Shown here: positions 44,504-53,898 of the stretch, in pieces
Position numbering within the stretch: position 1 is the stretch's first letter
How the letters are laid out: each line of letters starts with the position of its first letter
Assembly: GCA_016865035.1 (NCBI GenBank)
Contig: CP018227.1
Span: 1,272,001 to 1,336,000 of the forward strand
Direction of reading: 5' to 3'
DNA: 64,000 nt
Source: Kordiimonadales bacterium IMCC3096
Lineage (GTDB): Bacteria > Pseudomonadota > Alphaproteobacteria > Minwuiales > Minwuiaceae
Made by a program: the position numbers and the translations under genes
The notes under the pieces: generated by a model
Seen by the model: only the letters and a program-made list of their open reading frames with translations
The model's database searches: none
Told to the model about the DNA's origin: nothing

Positions 44504-44565
44504 CTCCGGATCTTGAATGGCACCGTTCCGCGCTTCCGGCCCCTGCCGGAAGGTGAAAGCGGTGC
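44504..44565 (-). promoter_or_regulatory. Structured 5' leader of ahcY with a possible ribosome-site switch
   Basis: In the transcript, GCACCG (44565-44560) pairs with CGGTGC (44525-44520), closing a domain with an inner 8-bp hairpin CTTCCGGC/GCCGGAAG (44552-44545 and 44540-44533). The same TTCCGG can instead pair with CCGGAG (44509-44504), which contains the Shine-Dalgarno sequence of ahcY, with one G-U pair. The two pairings exclude each other. It lacks the recognisable SAH-riboswitch core, so no class is assigned. Confidence 0.4.
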
Positions 44566-44669
44566 AGAATTACTTGGCTGGCGCGGTGTCTACCAAGCTT
44601 GGGGACAAGGGGCAAGGAAGCGGCGTTGTCGCAGCCTGGGCGCCGCAACCGACCTTGCGCACGCGCACC

Positions 44670-45506
44670 TCATCCCATCAGCTTGCCGTAGCCGTCCAGC
44701 AGGGTCAGCACCTCGTCACGCCCCTTGTCGGGGACATCGAACAGGACACGGTCAATTCCGGCTTCCCGACAGGCTTCGATATGCGCCGGTTCGGGGATGG
44801 CACGGAAGACGGTGACCGACAGGGTGGACATCGACCGACCGGCTGCATCAGCGGCCTTGCGCAGGCGGGACATGCCCTCCGCCGGATCGAAGCTGTAGTT
44901 CGCGCGCGGGAACCAGCCGTCGGCGAATTCCACGACCCGGCGGATCGTGTGGTCGGTCTCGCCGCCGATCAGGATGGGCGGATGCGGTTGCGTGGCGGGC
45001 TTCGGATAGGACCAGACAGGGTCGAAATCCACGAAGTCCCCATGGAACTCCGCCTCCTCCTCCGTCCAGAGAGCCTTGATCGCCTTCAGCCGTTCTTCCA
45101 GCACCTTGAACCGGGTCTTCGGGTCCGTGCCGTGGTTGCGCATTTCTTCCAGGTTCCAGCCGCCGCCAGCTCCCAGCACGAAACGGCCCCCGGAAAGCAG
45201 GTCCAGACTGGCCGCCGCCTTCGCCGTCACGATCGGATCACGCTGGGTGATCAGGCTGATCCCGGTCCCCAGCGTCAGCGTCCGTGTCGCCGCCGCCGCA
45301 AAGGACAGGGCCACGAAGGGATCATGCGTGTGGGCATATTTCTCGGGCAGTTCACCGCCACCGGGAAACGCGGTCTCGCGGCTGACGGGAATATGCGTGT
45401 GCTCGCAGAGGAAAAGGGATTCGAAGCCGCGATCCTCCAGTTCCTTGGCCAGATCGACGACGTCGATGGCATAGGCTGTGGGAAAGAAGAACGTGCCAAA
45501 CTTCAT
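44670..45506 (-). CDS. LLM-class (luciferase-like) F420- or flavin-dependent oxidoreductase
   Basis: A 278-residue TIM-barrel protein starting at ATG 45506 (MKFGTFFFPTAYAIDVVDLA). Family markers: GFESLFLCEHTHIPVS, FAAAATRTLTLGTGISL, RDPIVTAKAAASLDLLSGGR, LGAGGGWNLEEMRNHG and PPILIGGETDHTIRRV. These match the group annotated as probable F420-dependent oxidoreductases, though in alphaproteobacteria FMN may be used. Substrate unknown. A long frame continuing upstream is antisense to the methyltransferase gene and is not coding. Confidence 0.9.
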   Translation of the reverse strand: MKFGTFFFPTAYAIDVVDLAKELEDRGFESLFLCEHTHIPVSRETAFPGGGELPEKYAHTHDPFVALSFAAAATRTLTLGTGISLITQRDPIVTAKAAASLDLLSGGRFVLGAGGGWNLEEMRNHGTDPKTRFKVLEERLKAIKALWTEEEAEFHGDFVDFDPVWSYPKPATQPHPPILIGGETDHTIRRVVEFADGWFPRANYSFDPAEGMSRLRKAADAAGRSMSTLSVTVFRAIPEPAHIEACREAGIDRVLFDVPDKGRDEVLTLLDGYGKLMG

Positions 45507-45625
45507 GCCTGAGGTTCCTTCTGTCGGATGTAATAGGATTCTGAAGGGGGATGGTAGCGTCTGAAACCACATTATCCAGTCCGTGTGCCGGAGGCAGCCT
45601 CGACAGGCACGGGCGCTGAATGTAT

Positions 45626-45653
45626 CCCTTGTCGCTTGGACACCGGACAAGGG
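45626..45653 (+). promoter_or_regulatory. Inverted repeat covering the methyltransferase ribosome-binding site
   Basis: CCCTTGTC (45626-45633) and GACAAGGG (45646-45653) are perfect complements with a 12-nt spacer. AAGGG in the right arm is the only Shine-Dalgarno-like sequence before ATG 45663, nine bases away. If folded in mRNA it would hide the ribosome site; as DNA it could be an operator. Confidence 0.4.
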
Positions 45654-45662
45654 CTGCGAAAC

Positions 45663-46514
45663 ATGACCGTAGGCGCGATCGAACAGGTCGAACTGGAAGA
45701 TGTCGGTGCCATCCGCGTGCAGACGCGTGCCTGTCCCCAGTGCGGAACCGACAATACCGCGCGCGCCGCACGCCATTCCCGCGACCCCTGGACCATCAAG
45801 GACTGCAGCGACTGCGGCTTCGTCTATCTGGAGAAGGCACCGGTCTATGACGAGCTGTTCCGAACCCTGGCCTGGCAGAAGAACTGGAAGCGGGAGGAGA
45901 AGCGGCGCAAGAAGGCACGGCCGCTGAGCTACCGCGCATCCAAGCTGACCCGGTTCCGGCTGCACATGTTTCCGCGCAAGCAGGTCGATGACCTGACCAT
46001 CCGCTTTGCCCGTCCCGGCAACGTGATCGATATCGGCTGCGCTGGCGGCAAGCGGCTGGCGGCCCTGCCGGACCAGTTCGTGCCTTTCGGCATCGAGATC
46101 GAGGAAGAGATCGCGGCCCAGGCCGACACACTGTTCCGGACCAAGGGCGGCAGGGCGGTCAATGCGTCTTCGCTGGATGGTCTGAAACAGTTCGATGACG
46201 GCTTCTTCAGCGCCGCCACCCTGCGGTCCTATCTGGAGCATGAAGTGCAGCCGCGCGAGGTCATGACGGAGATCGCGCGCACCCTGGCCCCGGGCGGCAT
46301 CGCCATCATCAAGGTGCCGAACTATTCGTCTGTCATGCGCCCGATCATGGGACTGGAGTGGTCCGGCTTCCGGTTCCCCGACCACGTGAACTATTTCACC
46401 CCCGCCAGCCTGCGCCAGATGATCGAAGGTGTCGGCCTGTCCGTCCGCCGCTTCAATTTCTTCGACCACATGCCCACATCCGACAACATGTGGATGATCG
46501 CGGAACGGCGCTGA
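45663..46514 (+). CDS. Class I SAM-dependent methyltransferase with N-terminal zinc ribbon
   Basis: A 283-residue protein. Residues about 25-55 form a four-Cys ribbon (CPQCGT and CSDCGF), followed by a basic linker (KREEKRRKKARP). The methyltransferase domain has motif I VIDIGCAGGKRLAALP, an acidic IEIEEE strand, and motif near PGGIAIIKVPNYSS; the tail HVNYFTPASLRQMIEGVGL is typical of Methyltransf_23-type enzymes acting on small molecules or glycans. Substrate unknown. Divergent from the LLM gene. Confidence 0.85.
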   Translation: MTVGAIEQVELEDVGAIRVQTRACPQCGTDNTARAARHSRDPWTIKDCSDCGFVYLEKAPVYDELFRTLAWQKNWKREEKRRKKARPLSYRASKLTRFRLHMFPRKQVDDLTIRFARPGNVIDIGCAGGKRLAALPDQFVPFGIEIEEEIAAQADTLFRTKGGRAVNASSLDGLKQFDDGFFSAATLRSYLEHEVQPREVMTEIARTLAPGGIAIIKVPNYSSVMRPIMGLEWSGFRFPDHVNYFTPASLRQMIEGVGLSVRRFNFFDHMPTSDNMWMIAERR

Positions 46515-46601
46515 CCGACCCGACCAGCCGCTCCGGCTTGTGGTTTCGCGCCTGCTGCCCGACACTGGTGCCAGCGTAGTGTTTCATTGGGGAGATCGAG
46601 C

Positions 46602-47423
46602 ATGGACGTCATCATTCTGGGCAGTGGTTCGCCGATGCCGCACCCGGATCGGGCGGGACCGTCGACGCTGGTGCAGGTGGGACAGCAACGCTTCCTGTTC
46701 GACTGCGGGCGCGGCGTTCTGATGCGCGCCGCCGCAGCGGGCTTCGGGGCACAGAACATCTCGGCCCTGTTCCTGACCCACCTGCACAGCGACCACACCA
46801 CCGATTTCAACGACGTGATCACCACCCGCTGGGTCATGAGCCCCGGTCCGAACCCCTTGCGTGTCTTCGGTCCGGTCGGGTCCCGACAGTTCTCAGACCG
46901 GACATTGGCGACCCTGGAGACCGATATCGGCTATCGGATCGCGCACCATGAGGACCTGACGGAAGGCCCCCGGGTCGAGACCCGTGAACTGGAACCCGGC
47001 GCGGTGCTGGAGGAGGAGGGCGTACGCATCCTTGCCATGCCGACGGACCACAGTCCCGTCCACCCGACGCTCGGCTTCCGGATCGAGGCCGAGGGCAAGG
47101 TGGTGGCAATCGCAGGCGACACGGTTCCCTGCGACGGCCTCGACGCGATCTGTCAGGACGCGGACATATATGTCCAGACCGTGATCCGCAGCGACCTCAT
47201 CAGCCAGGCCCCCGCCCCGCGGATGCGGGATGTCATCGACTACCATTCGGACGTGGCGCAGGCCGGACAGACCGCCACGCGCTGCAATGTCGGACATCTG
47301 GTGCTGAACCATTTCGTGCCGCCCCCGCCCCCGGGGCGCGAGGAGGAATGGGCGGCGGACGCCCGCGCCTGCTTCGACGGAACGATCTCGGTGTCACACG
47401 ACCTGCTGAAGATCACCTGTTGA
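46602..47423 (+). CDS. Metallo-beta-lactamase fold hydrolase (RNase Z/arylsulfatase-like)
   Basis: A 273-residue protein from ATG 46602 with GGAGA upstream. Zinc motif THLHSDHTTDF (HxHxDH), then DHSPVHPTLGFRIE, IAGDTVPCDG with a metal Asp, and LVLNHFVPPPPPG with the last His. The start DVIILGSGSPMPHPDRAGPS resembles RNase Z-like family members of unknown substrate. True tRNase Z is less likely because the exosite arm is not evident. Stands alone between a methyltransferase and cobalamin genes. Confidence 0.88.
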   Translation: MDVIILGSGSPMPHPDRAGPSTLVQVGQQRFLFDCGRGVLMRAAAAGFGAQNISALFLTHLHSDHTTDFNDVITTRWVMSPGPNPLRVFGPVGSRQFSDRTLATLETDIGYRIAHHEDLTEGPRVETRELEPGAVLEEEGVRILAMPTDHSPVHPTLGFRIEAEGKVVAIAGDTVPCDGLDAICQDADIYVQTVIRSDLISQAPAPRMRDVIDYHSDVAQAGQTATRCNVGHLVLNHFVPPPPPGREEEWAADARACFDGTISVSHDLLKITC

Positions 47424-47462
47424 ACCACGCCTCCGGCGCAGGAACCCGCTAGACTGCGGCCC

Positions 47463-48548
47463 ATGACGGATCGACCGACAGGCAAGCTGCGAACAGGCTG
47501 GACCACTGGCGCATGTGCGACAGCGGCAACGAAGGCCGCCTATCAGGCCCTTCTCTCCGGCCGTTTTCCCGACCCCGTCGGCATCACCCTGCCGAAAGGC
47601 CAGACACCGGAGTTCGCGCTTGCCTATATGGGGCGCGGCGAAGGCTATGCCACCGCCGGGATCATCAAGGATGCGGGCGACGATCCGGATGTCACCCATC
47701 AGGCACTGATCATCGCCACGGTGCGACACGGTCCGCCGGGATCCGGCGTCCGCTTCCGGGCAGGTGACGGGGTCGGCACGGTGACACGCCCCGGTCTGCC
47801 GCTGCCCCCTGGCGAACCCGCGATCAACCCGGTCCCGCGGGACATGATGCGCACGGTGATCTTCGAGGTGGCGAGCGACCTCGGAGGTACCGGCGACGTC
47901 GAGATCGAGGTCTCTGTCCCCTGCGGTGCGGAACTGGCCAGACAGACCTGGAACGGTCGGCTGGGAATCGAGGGCGGGCTGTCGATCCTGGGCACAACGG
48001 GCATCGTCCGGCCCTTCTCCTGCTCCGCCTGGATCGCCTCCATCCATCGCGGCATCGATGTGGCGCGCGCCTGTGGCACGGCGCATGTGGCGGCAGCCAC
48101 CGGTTCCACATCGGAGGCAGCGGTGATTCGCCACTACGGGCTGGAGACGTCGGCGATCCTCGACATGGGGGATTTCATCGGCGGCACACTGAAGTACCTG
48201 CGCGATCATCCTCTGCCGCGGCTGACCATCGCGGGCGGCTTCGGCAAGCTGGTCAAGTTCTCCCAGGGGGCCAATGACCTGCATTCGGGGCGCAGCCAGG
48301 TCGATCTCCCCGCGCTCGCCCGTACGGCAACGGAACTGGGCGCGTCGGCTGACATTGCCGGAAGGATCGCCCAGGCCAATACCGCGAAGCAGGCACTGGA
48401 TCTGGCCATGGAGGCCGGCATCGAACTGGCCCCGGCCATCGCACGGAACTGCCGGGCCCGCGCGCTGAAACAGCTCGCAGGTGCCCCGATCCAGGTTGAT
48501 CTGATGATCACCGACAGACAGGGGCAGATCGTTGCCCACGCCAGGTGA
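47463..48548 (+). CDS. cbiD: Cobalt-precorrin-5B (C1)-methyltransferase CbiD
   Basis: A 361-residue enzyme of corrin ring synthesis. The N-terminal LRTGWTTGACATAATKAAY, PVGITLPKGQTPEFAL, GVGTVTRPGLPLPPGEPAINPVPR and the later GGFGKLVKFSQGANDLHSGR are CbiD signatures. CbiD methylates C-1 in the anaerobic route; here it sits with cobK, whose 5' end it overlaps by 17 nt. The other cob/cbi genes are not in the window. Confidence 0.95.
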   Translation: MTDRPTGKLRTGWTTGACATAATKAAYQALLSGRFPDPVGITLPKGQTPEFALAYMGRGEGYATAGIIKDAGDDPDVTHQALIIATVRHGPPGSGVRFRAGDGVGTVTRPGLPLPPGEPAINPVPRDMMRTVIFEVASDLGGTGDVEIEVSVPCGAELARQTWNGRLGIEGGLSILGTTGIVRPFSCSAWIASIHRGIDVARACGTAHVAAATGSTSEAAVIRHYGLETSAILDMGDFIGGTLKYLRDHPLPRLTIAGGFGKLVKFSQGANDLHSGRSQVDLPALARTATELGASADIAGRIAQANTAKQALDLAMEAGIELAPAIARNCRARALKQLAGAPIQVDLMITDRQGQIVAHAR

Positions 48549-49305
48549 GAGGAACAGGCCGCTGAACGTCCTGCTGCTGGCGGGCACGGCGGAAGCAGGT
48601 GCGCTTGACCGTGCCCTGGCCGATGACCCGCGCTGGCGGGTCACGGTATCGCTCGCCGGCGTGACCCGGCAGGCGAAGGGATTTGCCGCAGCGGTGCGCA
48701 GTGGCGGCTTCGGCGGCGTGGAGGGTCTCGCGGCCTACCTGCGTGAGGAACGGATCGATGTGGTGGTCAACGCGACCCATCCCTTCGCCGCACGGATGTC
48801 GCGCACCGTCAGCCAAGTGACAGGGGACATGGCGCTGCCGATGGTGCGGCTGCTGCGCCCGCCCTGGAGCCCGCCGACAGGAGCCAGATGGATCCCCGCC
48901 GCGGACCTCCCCGATGCGGCCCGGTTGCTGCCGACTGATGCGACCGGCTTCCTTGCCCTGGGCCAGCGCCACCTGGCCGCGTTTCACGGTCACCCCGCGC
49001 GACTGGTGGTGCGCACGCTGCAGGCCCCGCCCGATGGGCTGCTGCCCGACGCGCGCTGGATCATTGCGCCACCCGGCACGTCCCCGGAGGAAGAGGGCCG
49101 CCTGCTGGCCGAAACCCGGACAACCCACCTGGTCGCCCGCAACAGCGGCGGCGATGCGGGCTGGGCCAAGATCGCCGCAGCAGCGCAGACGGGTCTGCCG
49201 GTCATCATGGTCGCGCGCCCCGCGAGCCCGACGCCGCAGGTGGCACAGACCATACCGGAGGTGCTGGCCTGGCTGGATGGACTGCAGACAGGGCGCGGTG
49301 ACTGA
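48532..49305 (+). CDS. cobK: Precorrin-6A / cobalt-precorrin-6A reductase
   Basis: A 257-residue protein reducing a double bond of precorrin-6A. Features: LNVLLLAGTAEAGALDRAL at the start, VVNATHPFAARMSRTV, RLLRPPW, GFLALGQRHLAAF and LVARNSGGDAGWAKIAAA. The only usable start upstream of the conserved region is TTG 48532, with GGGG nearby, placing the first codons inside the end of cbiD. The stop abuts the convergent thiD stop with no gap. Confidence 0.93.
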   Translation: MPTPGERNRPLNVLLLAGTAEAGALDRALADDPRWRVTVSLAGVTRQAKGFAAAVRSGGFGGVEGLAAYLREERIDVVVNATHPFAARMSRTVSQVTGDMALPMVRLLRPPWSPPTGARWIPAADLPDAARLLPTDATGFLALGQRHLAAFHGHPARLVVRTLQAPPDGLLPDARWIIAPPGTSPEEEGRLLAETRTTHLVARNSGGDAGWAKIAAAAQTGLPVIMVARPASPTPQVAQTIPEVLAWLDGLQTGRGD

Positions 49306-50115
49306 TCAGCCGAACGTATGGCCGTGGTTCAGCGGGCCGTGTCCGCCCCCCAGGCCCGGCGCGGTCAGGATCGCCTTGCGCACGTAATCGCGGGCGCGGT
49401 CCACGGCATCAGGCAGCGACATGGCCTGCGCGATACCGCAGGCGACGGCGGAGGCCGTGGTGCAGCCCGTCCCGTGGGTGTTGCGGGTATCGATGCGCTG
49501 GCCGCTGAACACGTGCCGTTCACCATCGCGGGTCAGCAGCAGATCGGTCAGTTCCGGTCCCTGCAGGTGTCCGCCCTTCAGCATCACCGCACGGGCACCG
49601 GCGGCGAGCAGCTTCTCCGCCGCCCGCTCCATGTCCGCAACCGTGGTGATGGTCATTCCGGTCAGCACCTCGGCCTCCGGCAGGTTCGGGGTCAGCAGCG
49701 TCGCGCGGGGCAACAGCAGCGTCATGAGGCTTTCGGTGGTGTCATCGTCGAGCAGCCGCGCACCGCCCTTGGCCACCATCACCGGATCGATCACCACCGG
49801 CACACCGGCCAGGTGCGCGTCCAGCGTCGCAGCCACTGTCTCGATGACCGAACACCGATGCAGCATCCCGGTCTTGACGCAGTCGGCACCGATGTCATCG
49901 GCCACCAGGGCGATCTGCTGCGCGATGAAGGCATCCGGGATTTCCTGGATCGCATGAACCGTTTGGGTGTCCTGCGCTGTCAGTGCCGTGATCGCGGTCG
50001 CCGCGTAGCCGCCAAGCGCGGTCACCGTCTTGATGTCGGCCTGGATACCCGCACCACCGCCGGAATCGGATCCGGCGATGATCAGGACCCGGCCCGGAGC
50101 CTTGCGGTCATGCAC
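49306..50115 (-). CDS. thiD: Hydroxymethylpyrimidine / HMP-phosphate kinase ThiD
   Basis: A 269-residue ribokinase-fold kinase that makes HMP-PP for thiamine. [55 protein letters not shown] and the anion-hole motif [13 protein letters not shown] are all present. GTG 50115 overlaps the end of glmM by 8 nt, a coupled start; a longer frame would read into glmM. No other thiamine genes are adjacent. Confidence 0.95.
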   Translation of the reverse strand: MHDRKAPGRVLIIAGSDSGGGAGIQADIKTVTALGGYAATAITALTAQDTQTVHAIQEIPDAFIAQQIALVADDIGADCVKTGMLHRCSVIETVAATLDAHLAGVPVVIDPVMVAKGGARLLDDDTTESLMTLLLPRATLLTPNLPEAEVLTGMTITTVADMERAAEKLLAAGARAVMLKGGHLQGPELTDLLLTRDGERHVFSGQRIDTRNTHGTGCTTASAVACGIAQAMSLPDAVDRARDYVRKAILTAPGLGGGHGPLNHGHTFG

Positions 50116-51460
50116 CGGCGGAAACCGCCTTGATCGCGTCGCAGATGTCGTCGACCACATTGCCGACCAGGCCTTCGTCCTCGCCCTCCGCCATGACGCG
50201 GATGACGGGTTCGGTGCCCGACTTGCGGATCAGCACACGACCCGTGCCTTCCAGCCGCGCCTCACCCTCCGCGATGGCCGCCTTCACCTGCTTCTCCTCC
50301 AGCGGCGCACCGGCACCGAAGCGGACATTCTTCAGCACCTGCGGCAGCGGATCGAACAGCGCCACCGCTTCGGAAACCGGCTTGCCCGTCTCCGCGATGG
50401 CCGCCAGCGCCTGCAGCGCGGCAAGGGTGCCGTCGCCGGTCGTCGCATAGTCGGTCAGGACGATATGGCCGGACTTCTCGCCACCGACATTGTAGCCCTT
50501 TGCCCGCATCTGCTCGACGACATAGCGGTCCCCGACCTGGGTCCGGACCAGATCAAGGCCAAGGCTGTTCATGTAATGCTCCAGCCCCAGGTTCGACATG
50601 ACGGTGGCCACCAGTCCGCCGCCCTTCAGCCGTTCCTTCGCCGCCCAGTGGGAGGCGATGAGGCCCATCAGCCGGTCGCCATCGACCTCCTGCCCCTTCT
50701 CGTCGACCATGATCAGCCGGTCCGCGTCCCCGTCCAGCGCGATCCCGACGTCGGCCCCAAGCTTCAGCACCTTCTCGCGCAGCATCTCCGTCGCGGTGGA
50801 GCCGCAGCCGGCATTGATGTTCAGCCCGTTCGGCGCGACGCCGACCGAGACCACGTCGGCCTCCAGTTCCCACAGGGCCATCGGGGCGACCTTGTAGGCC
50901 GCACCATTGGCGCAATCGACCACGACCTTCAGGCCGTTCAGGGTGCGCCCGCGCGGAAAGGTGTTCTTCACGAACTCGATATAGCGCCCGCCCGCATCCT
51001 CCAGCCGCTTGGCGCGGCCCAGATCGTGGGAGTCGGCCAGGCCGATCTCCCCCGTCTTCTCCATCTCCGCCTCGATCTCCAGTTCGGTCTCGTCGGACAG
51101 CTTGAAGCCGTCGGGACCGAACAGCTTGATGCCATTGTCCTCGAACGCATTGTGGGAGGCGGAGATCATCACGCCCATGTCGGCGCGCAGGGACCGGGTG
51201 AGGATGGCGATGGCCGATGTCGGCAACGGCCCCACCATGACAACATCCATGCCGACGGAGGTGAAACCCGCCGCCAGTGCCGGTTCCAGCATGTAGCCGG
51301 AAAGACGGGTGTCCTTGCCGATCACCACACGATGCTTGTGGGCCCCACGGGTGAAGATGCGCCCCGCTGCCAGACCGACAGCCAGCGCCGTCTCAGCCGT
51401 CATCGGCGCCGTGTTGGCCCTGCCCCTGATGCCGTCCGTACCAAATAGTTTCCGCGTCAT
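50108..51460 (-). CDS. glmM: Phosphoglucosamine mutase GlmM
   Basis: A 450-residue enzyme converting GlcN-6-P to GlcN-1-P for UDP-GlcNAc, peptidoglycan and LPS. Start [16 protein letters not shown] is canonical. The phospho-Ser is Ser102 in [13 protein letters not shown]; the Mg loop is [14 protein letters not shown]; the sugar-binding loop is GEKSGHIVL; and the phosphate loop is [13 protein letters not shown]. Upstream folP is 53 nt away on the same strand. Confidence 0.97.
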   Translation of the reverse strand: MTRKLFGTDGIRGRANTAPMTAETALAVGLAAGRIFTRGAHKHRVVIGKDTRLSGYMLEPALAAGFTSVGMDVVMVGPLPTSAIAILTRSLRADMGVMISASHNAFEDNGIKLFGPDGFKLSDETELEIEAEMEKTGEIGLADSHDLGRAKRLEDAGGRYIEFVKNTFPRGRTLNGLKVVVDCANGAAYKVAPMALWELEADVVSVGVAPNGLNINAGCGSTATEMLREKVLKLGADVGIALDGDADRLIMVDEKGQEVDGDRLMGLIASHWAAKERLKGGGLVATVMSNLGLEHYMNSLGLDLVRTQVGDRYVVEQMRAKGYNVGGEKSGHIVLTDYATTGDGTLAALQALAAIAETGKPVSEAVALFDPLPQVLKNVRFGAGAPLEEKQVKAAIAEGEARLEGTGRVLIRKSGTEPVIRVMAEGEDEGLVGNVVDDICDAIKAVSAGA

Positions 51461-51513
51461 GTCCTGATTCCGGCAAATTGCTTCGTCATGTCGATTCCTG
51501 TCCCTTCCCGAGA

Positions 51514-52602
51514 TTAGGCCGAACCGGCGGGGGCTTGTCCATGGGCGGCGGCACCGGTCACGGTCAGGGCCTCCACTGTCGCACGCACGTCGTGCACCCG
51601 CAGGATGTCCGCCCCCACCGACGCCGCGAACAGCGCCGCCCCCAGCGATCCGCCCAGACGGTCCCCGGCGGTCTTCACCCCGGTCAGCCAGCCAATGAAG
51701 CCCTTGCGGCTTGCCCCCACCAGCAGCGGCACGCCCAGCCCCTCGAACAGCGGCAGGTGCCGCAGCAGCGCCAGGTTCTGCGGGAAGGTCTTGCCGAAAC
51801 CGATGCCCGGATCGGCGATCAGCCGCCCCTGCGGGATACCGGCGGCACTGCAGGCCCCGATCCGCAGCCGCAATTCGTCGAAGACATCCAGCACCACGTC
51901 ATCATAGGTCGGGTTCTGCTGCATCACCGTCGGATCGCCCTGAGAATGCATCAGCACGATGTCCGCGCCGGTCGCCGCAGCGGCCCCGAGTGACGCAGGA
52001 TCATGCCCCAGCGCGCTGACGTCATTGATGACCGGCACGCCCAGTCCGGCGGCCTGGGTCATGATCCGGGCCTTGCGGGTGTCGATGGAGACCGTCAGCC
52101 CGTCGGCGAGCAGCGTCCGCAGCACCGGCTCGACCCGTCGCCATTCCTCCGCCTCCGCCACCGGCTCGGCGCCGGGCCGGGTGGATTCGCCGCCGACGTC
52201 GATGATCGCCGCGCCCTCCGCCGCCAACTGCCGCCCGCGCGCGATGGCCGCATCATGTTCGGCGGCGAGGCCCCCGTCGGAGAAACTGTCCGGGGTGACA
52301 TTGACGATGCCCATGACGCGGGGACGTGTCGCCCGACGCCGCACGGTCGCCGCCTCGATCCCCCGCAGGGCCACCATCAGTGCGGGTCCTGCGTCGCCCG
52401 GCAGTGCCGTGGCAAGGGCAACGGCGCCGTCGCGGCCCGTGCGCCAGCGGCGCACCGTCTCCGCCCGGCTGAGGATATCGACGGCCAGCAGTTCCCCGGC
52501 CGGATCGCGGTGCGGCAACGCGTAGAGCCGCGCGTCCGCCAGGGCCAGATCCTCCGCCCGGGCGACCGTCCGCCATTCGCCTATGCCGGTTTCGCGTGTC
52601 AT
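51514..52602 (-). CDS. folP: Dihydropteroate synthase
   Basis: A 362-residue folate enzyme joining p-aminobenzoate to hydroxymethyldihydropterin-PP. The core (from about residue 95) has [61 protein letters not shown] and [17 protein letters not shown]. About 90 extra residues precede it, a lead common in alphaproteobacterial members and of unclear role. Likely co-transcribed with glmM, the usual order. Confidence 0.95.
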   Translation of the reverse strand: MTRETGIGEWRTVARAEDLALADARLYALPHRDPAGELLAVDILSRAETVRRWRTGRDGAVALATALPGDAGPALMVALRGIEAATVRRRATRPRVMGIVNVTPDSFSDGGLAAEHDAAIARGRQLAAEGAAIIDVGGESTRPGAEPVAEAEEWRRVEPVLRTLLADGLTVSIDTRKARIMTQAAGLGVPVINDVSALGHDPASLGAAAATGADIVLMHSQGDPTVMQQNPTYDDVVLDVFDELRLRIGACSAAGIPQGRLIADPGIGFGKTFPQNLALLRHLPLFEGLGVPLLVGASRKGFIGWLTGVKTAGDRLGGSLGAALFAASVGADILRVHDVRATVEALTVTGAAAHGQAPAGSA

Positions 52603-52714
52603 CCCCTGCGCCTAGCCCAAGCCGGGAACATCGGCAAGCTTCCTTGGTGGTTGTCGGAGCGTCCGTTATCGGCTCTGTTGATGGCAACCACACTTTTCAG
52701 CCGGAGCAGACACC

Positions 52715-52963
52715 GTGAACACGTTCGACGACCCCGCGACCCCGCAGAAGCTGGCGGAAGCCGCCGAGATCATCACCCGCAACCTCGACAAGGCGCTGGA
52801 GGAATGCGCGGAACAGGGGCTGGACCGGGAGATCTTCTCCGCCGCCGTCATGGCCACCCTTGTGCAGTCGATGCAGACCACGCTGGGTTCCGCCGCCAAG
52901 GACGCGCTGCGCGACATGGTGGAGCTGCTGGGCGCGGACGGCACCGACGGCCCCGCCAACTGA
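52715..52963 (+). CDS. Small acidic helical protein of unknown function
   Basis: An 82-residue product starting at GTG 52715, preceded by GGAG. It looks wholly helical (EAAEIITRNLDKALEECAEQ, FSAAVMATLVQSMQTTL, AKDALRDMVELLG). No known family comes to mind. It ends 10 nt before the crotonase gene, with the second ribosome site (TGAGG) at its stop, so the two are probably one operon. Confidence 0.7.
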   Translation: MNTFDDPATPQKLAEAAEIITRNLDKALEECAEQGLDREIFSAAVMATLVQSMQTTLGSAAKDALRDMVELLGADGTDGPAN

Positions 52964-52973
52964 GGTCACAGCC

Positions 52974-53741
52974 ATGACGGACGGCATCCTGCTTGCCCGC
53001 GACGGCGCCATAGCCACCGTCACCATCGACCGCCCGCAGGCCCGCAACGCGCTGGACCCGAAGGCGGCGGCCGCGCTGGGCCGGGCCATTGCGGAGGTGG
53101 AGGCGGATGACGCCATCGCCGCCGTGCTGCTGACCGGCGCGGGCGGGCGGTTCTGCGCCGGGGCCGATCTGAAGCAACTCGCCAGCGAGGGCGCGACCTA
53201 CCAGGCCTGGGCCGGGACCGATGGCCCGCTCAGCCGCCCCTGCACCAAGCCGGTGATCGCGGCGGTGGAAGGACATGCGGTTGCCGGTGGGCTGGGCGTG
53301 GCCCTCTGGGCTGACCTGCGCGTGGCCGGCGAGACGGCGGTCTTCGGCGTCTTCTGCCGCCGCTTCGGCGTGCCGATGAGCGACGGCACCCCGACCCGCC
53401 TGCCCCACGTGGTTGGCCGTTCCCGTGCACTGGACATGCTGCTGACCGGGCGGGAGGTCCGCATCGACGAGGCACTGGCCATCGGTCTGGCCGACCGGCG
53501 GGCGGCTGCGGGTGAAGCCCTGAACGACGCCCGCGCGCTGGCGGAGGAGATCGTGCGCCACCCGCCGCTGGCCATGCGCGCCGACCGCGCCTCCGCCTGG
53601 GCCGCCTTCGACAGCAGCGAGGCCGAGGCCCTGATGGCCGAGGCGGTCCGTGCCGAGGCCGCGAAGCACACGGAGGCACAGGCCGGTGCCAGCCGCTTCA
53701 GCGCCGGCGACGGACGCGGCGGCCGCTTTCACGAGGAGTGA
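52974..53741 (+). CDS. Enoyl-CoA hydratase/isomerase (crotonase) family protein
   Basis: A 255-residue crotonase-fold protein. RPQARNALDPKAAAAL, LTGAGGRFCAGADLKQL (oxyanion-hole loop) and KPVIAAVEGHAVAGGLGVALWADLRVA are typical. At the two usual catalytic Glu positions the sequence reads FCRRFGVPMSDGTPTRLP, so the standard hydratase glutamates are not obvious; it may be an isomerase, hydrolase or other crotonase reaction. The C-terminus has a Gly/Ala-rich tail. Confidence 0.88.
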   Translation: MTDGILLARDGAIATVTIDRPQARNALDPKAAAALGRAIAEVEADDAIAAVLLTGAGGRFCAGADLKQLASEGATYQAWAGTDGPLSRPCTKPVIAAVEGHAVAGGLGVALWADLRVAGETAVFGVFCRRFGVPMSDGTPTRLPHVVGRSRALDMLLTGREVRIDEALAIGLADRRAAAGEALNDARALAEEIVRHPPLAMRADRASAWAAFDSSEAEALMAEAVRAEAAKHTEAQAGASRFSAGDGRGGRFHEE

Positions 53742-53786
53742 GGCGGAGAGAAAACCCACCGCATCGCCGCCTTGTAGGAACAGACA

Positions 53787-53825
53787 CCGCCGCGGGACTT
53801 GATCCGGCGGCCCAGCAGTGCCGCA
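53787..53825 (+). repeat. Dispersed palindromic repeat, family 2, copy 1
   Basis: An imperfect inverted repeat around GGACTTGATCC with arms CCGCC/GGCGG, followed by CCCAG and the box GTGCCGCAC. It occupies part of the 157-nt gap between the crotonase and terminase stops. Copies 2 and 3 lie at 56858 and 56996. Confidence 0.55.
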
Positions 53826-53898
53826 CGAACGTGGGAGACCGGACACCCGGGTCAGGCCTGGGTGAGGCGTGGAACGGGACTGGGCGACTTGCGCACCC

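Noticed and set aside
44498-44660. Classical SAH riboswitch upstream of ahcY
   Set aside because: The conserved SAH riboswitch core is not present. Only a custom hairpin switch can be argued.
45507-46565. An upstream extension of the LLM oxidoreductase frame to 631 codons
   Set aside because: The extra part is antisense to the zinc-ribbon methyltransferase, and the conserved LLM N-terminus starts at 45506.
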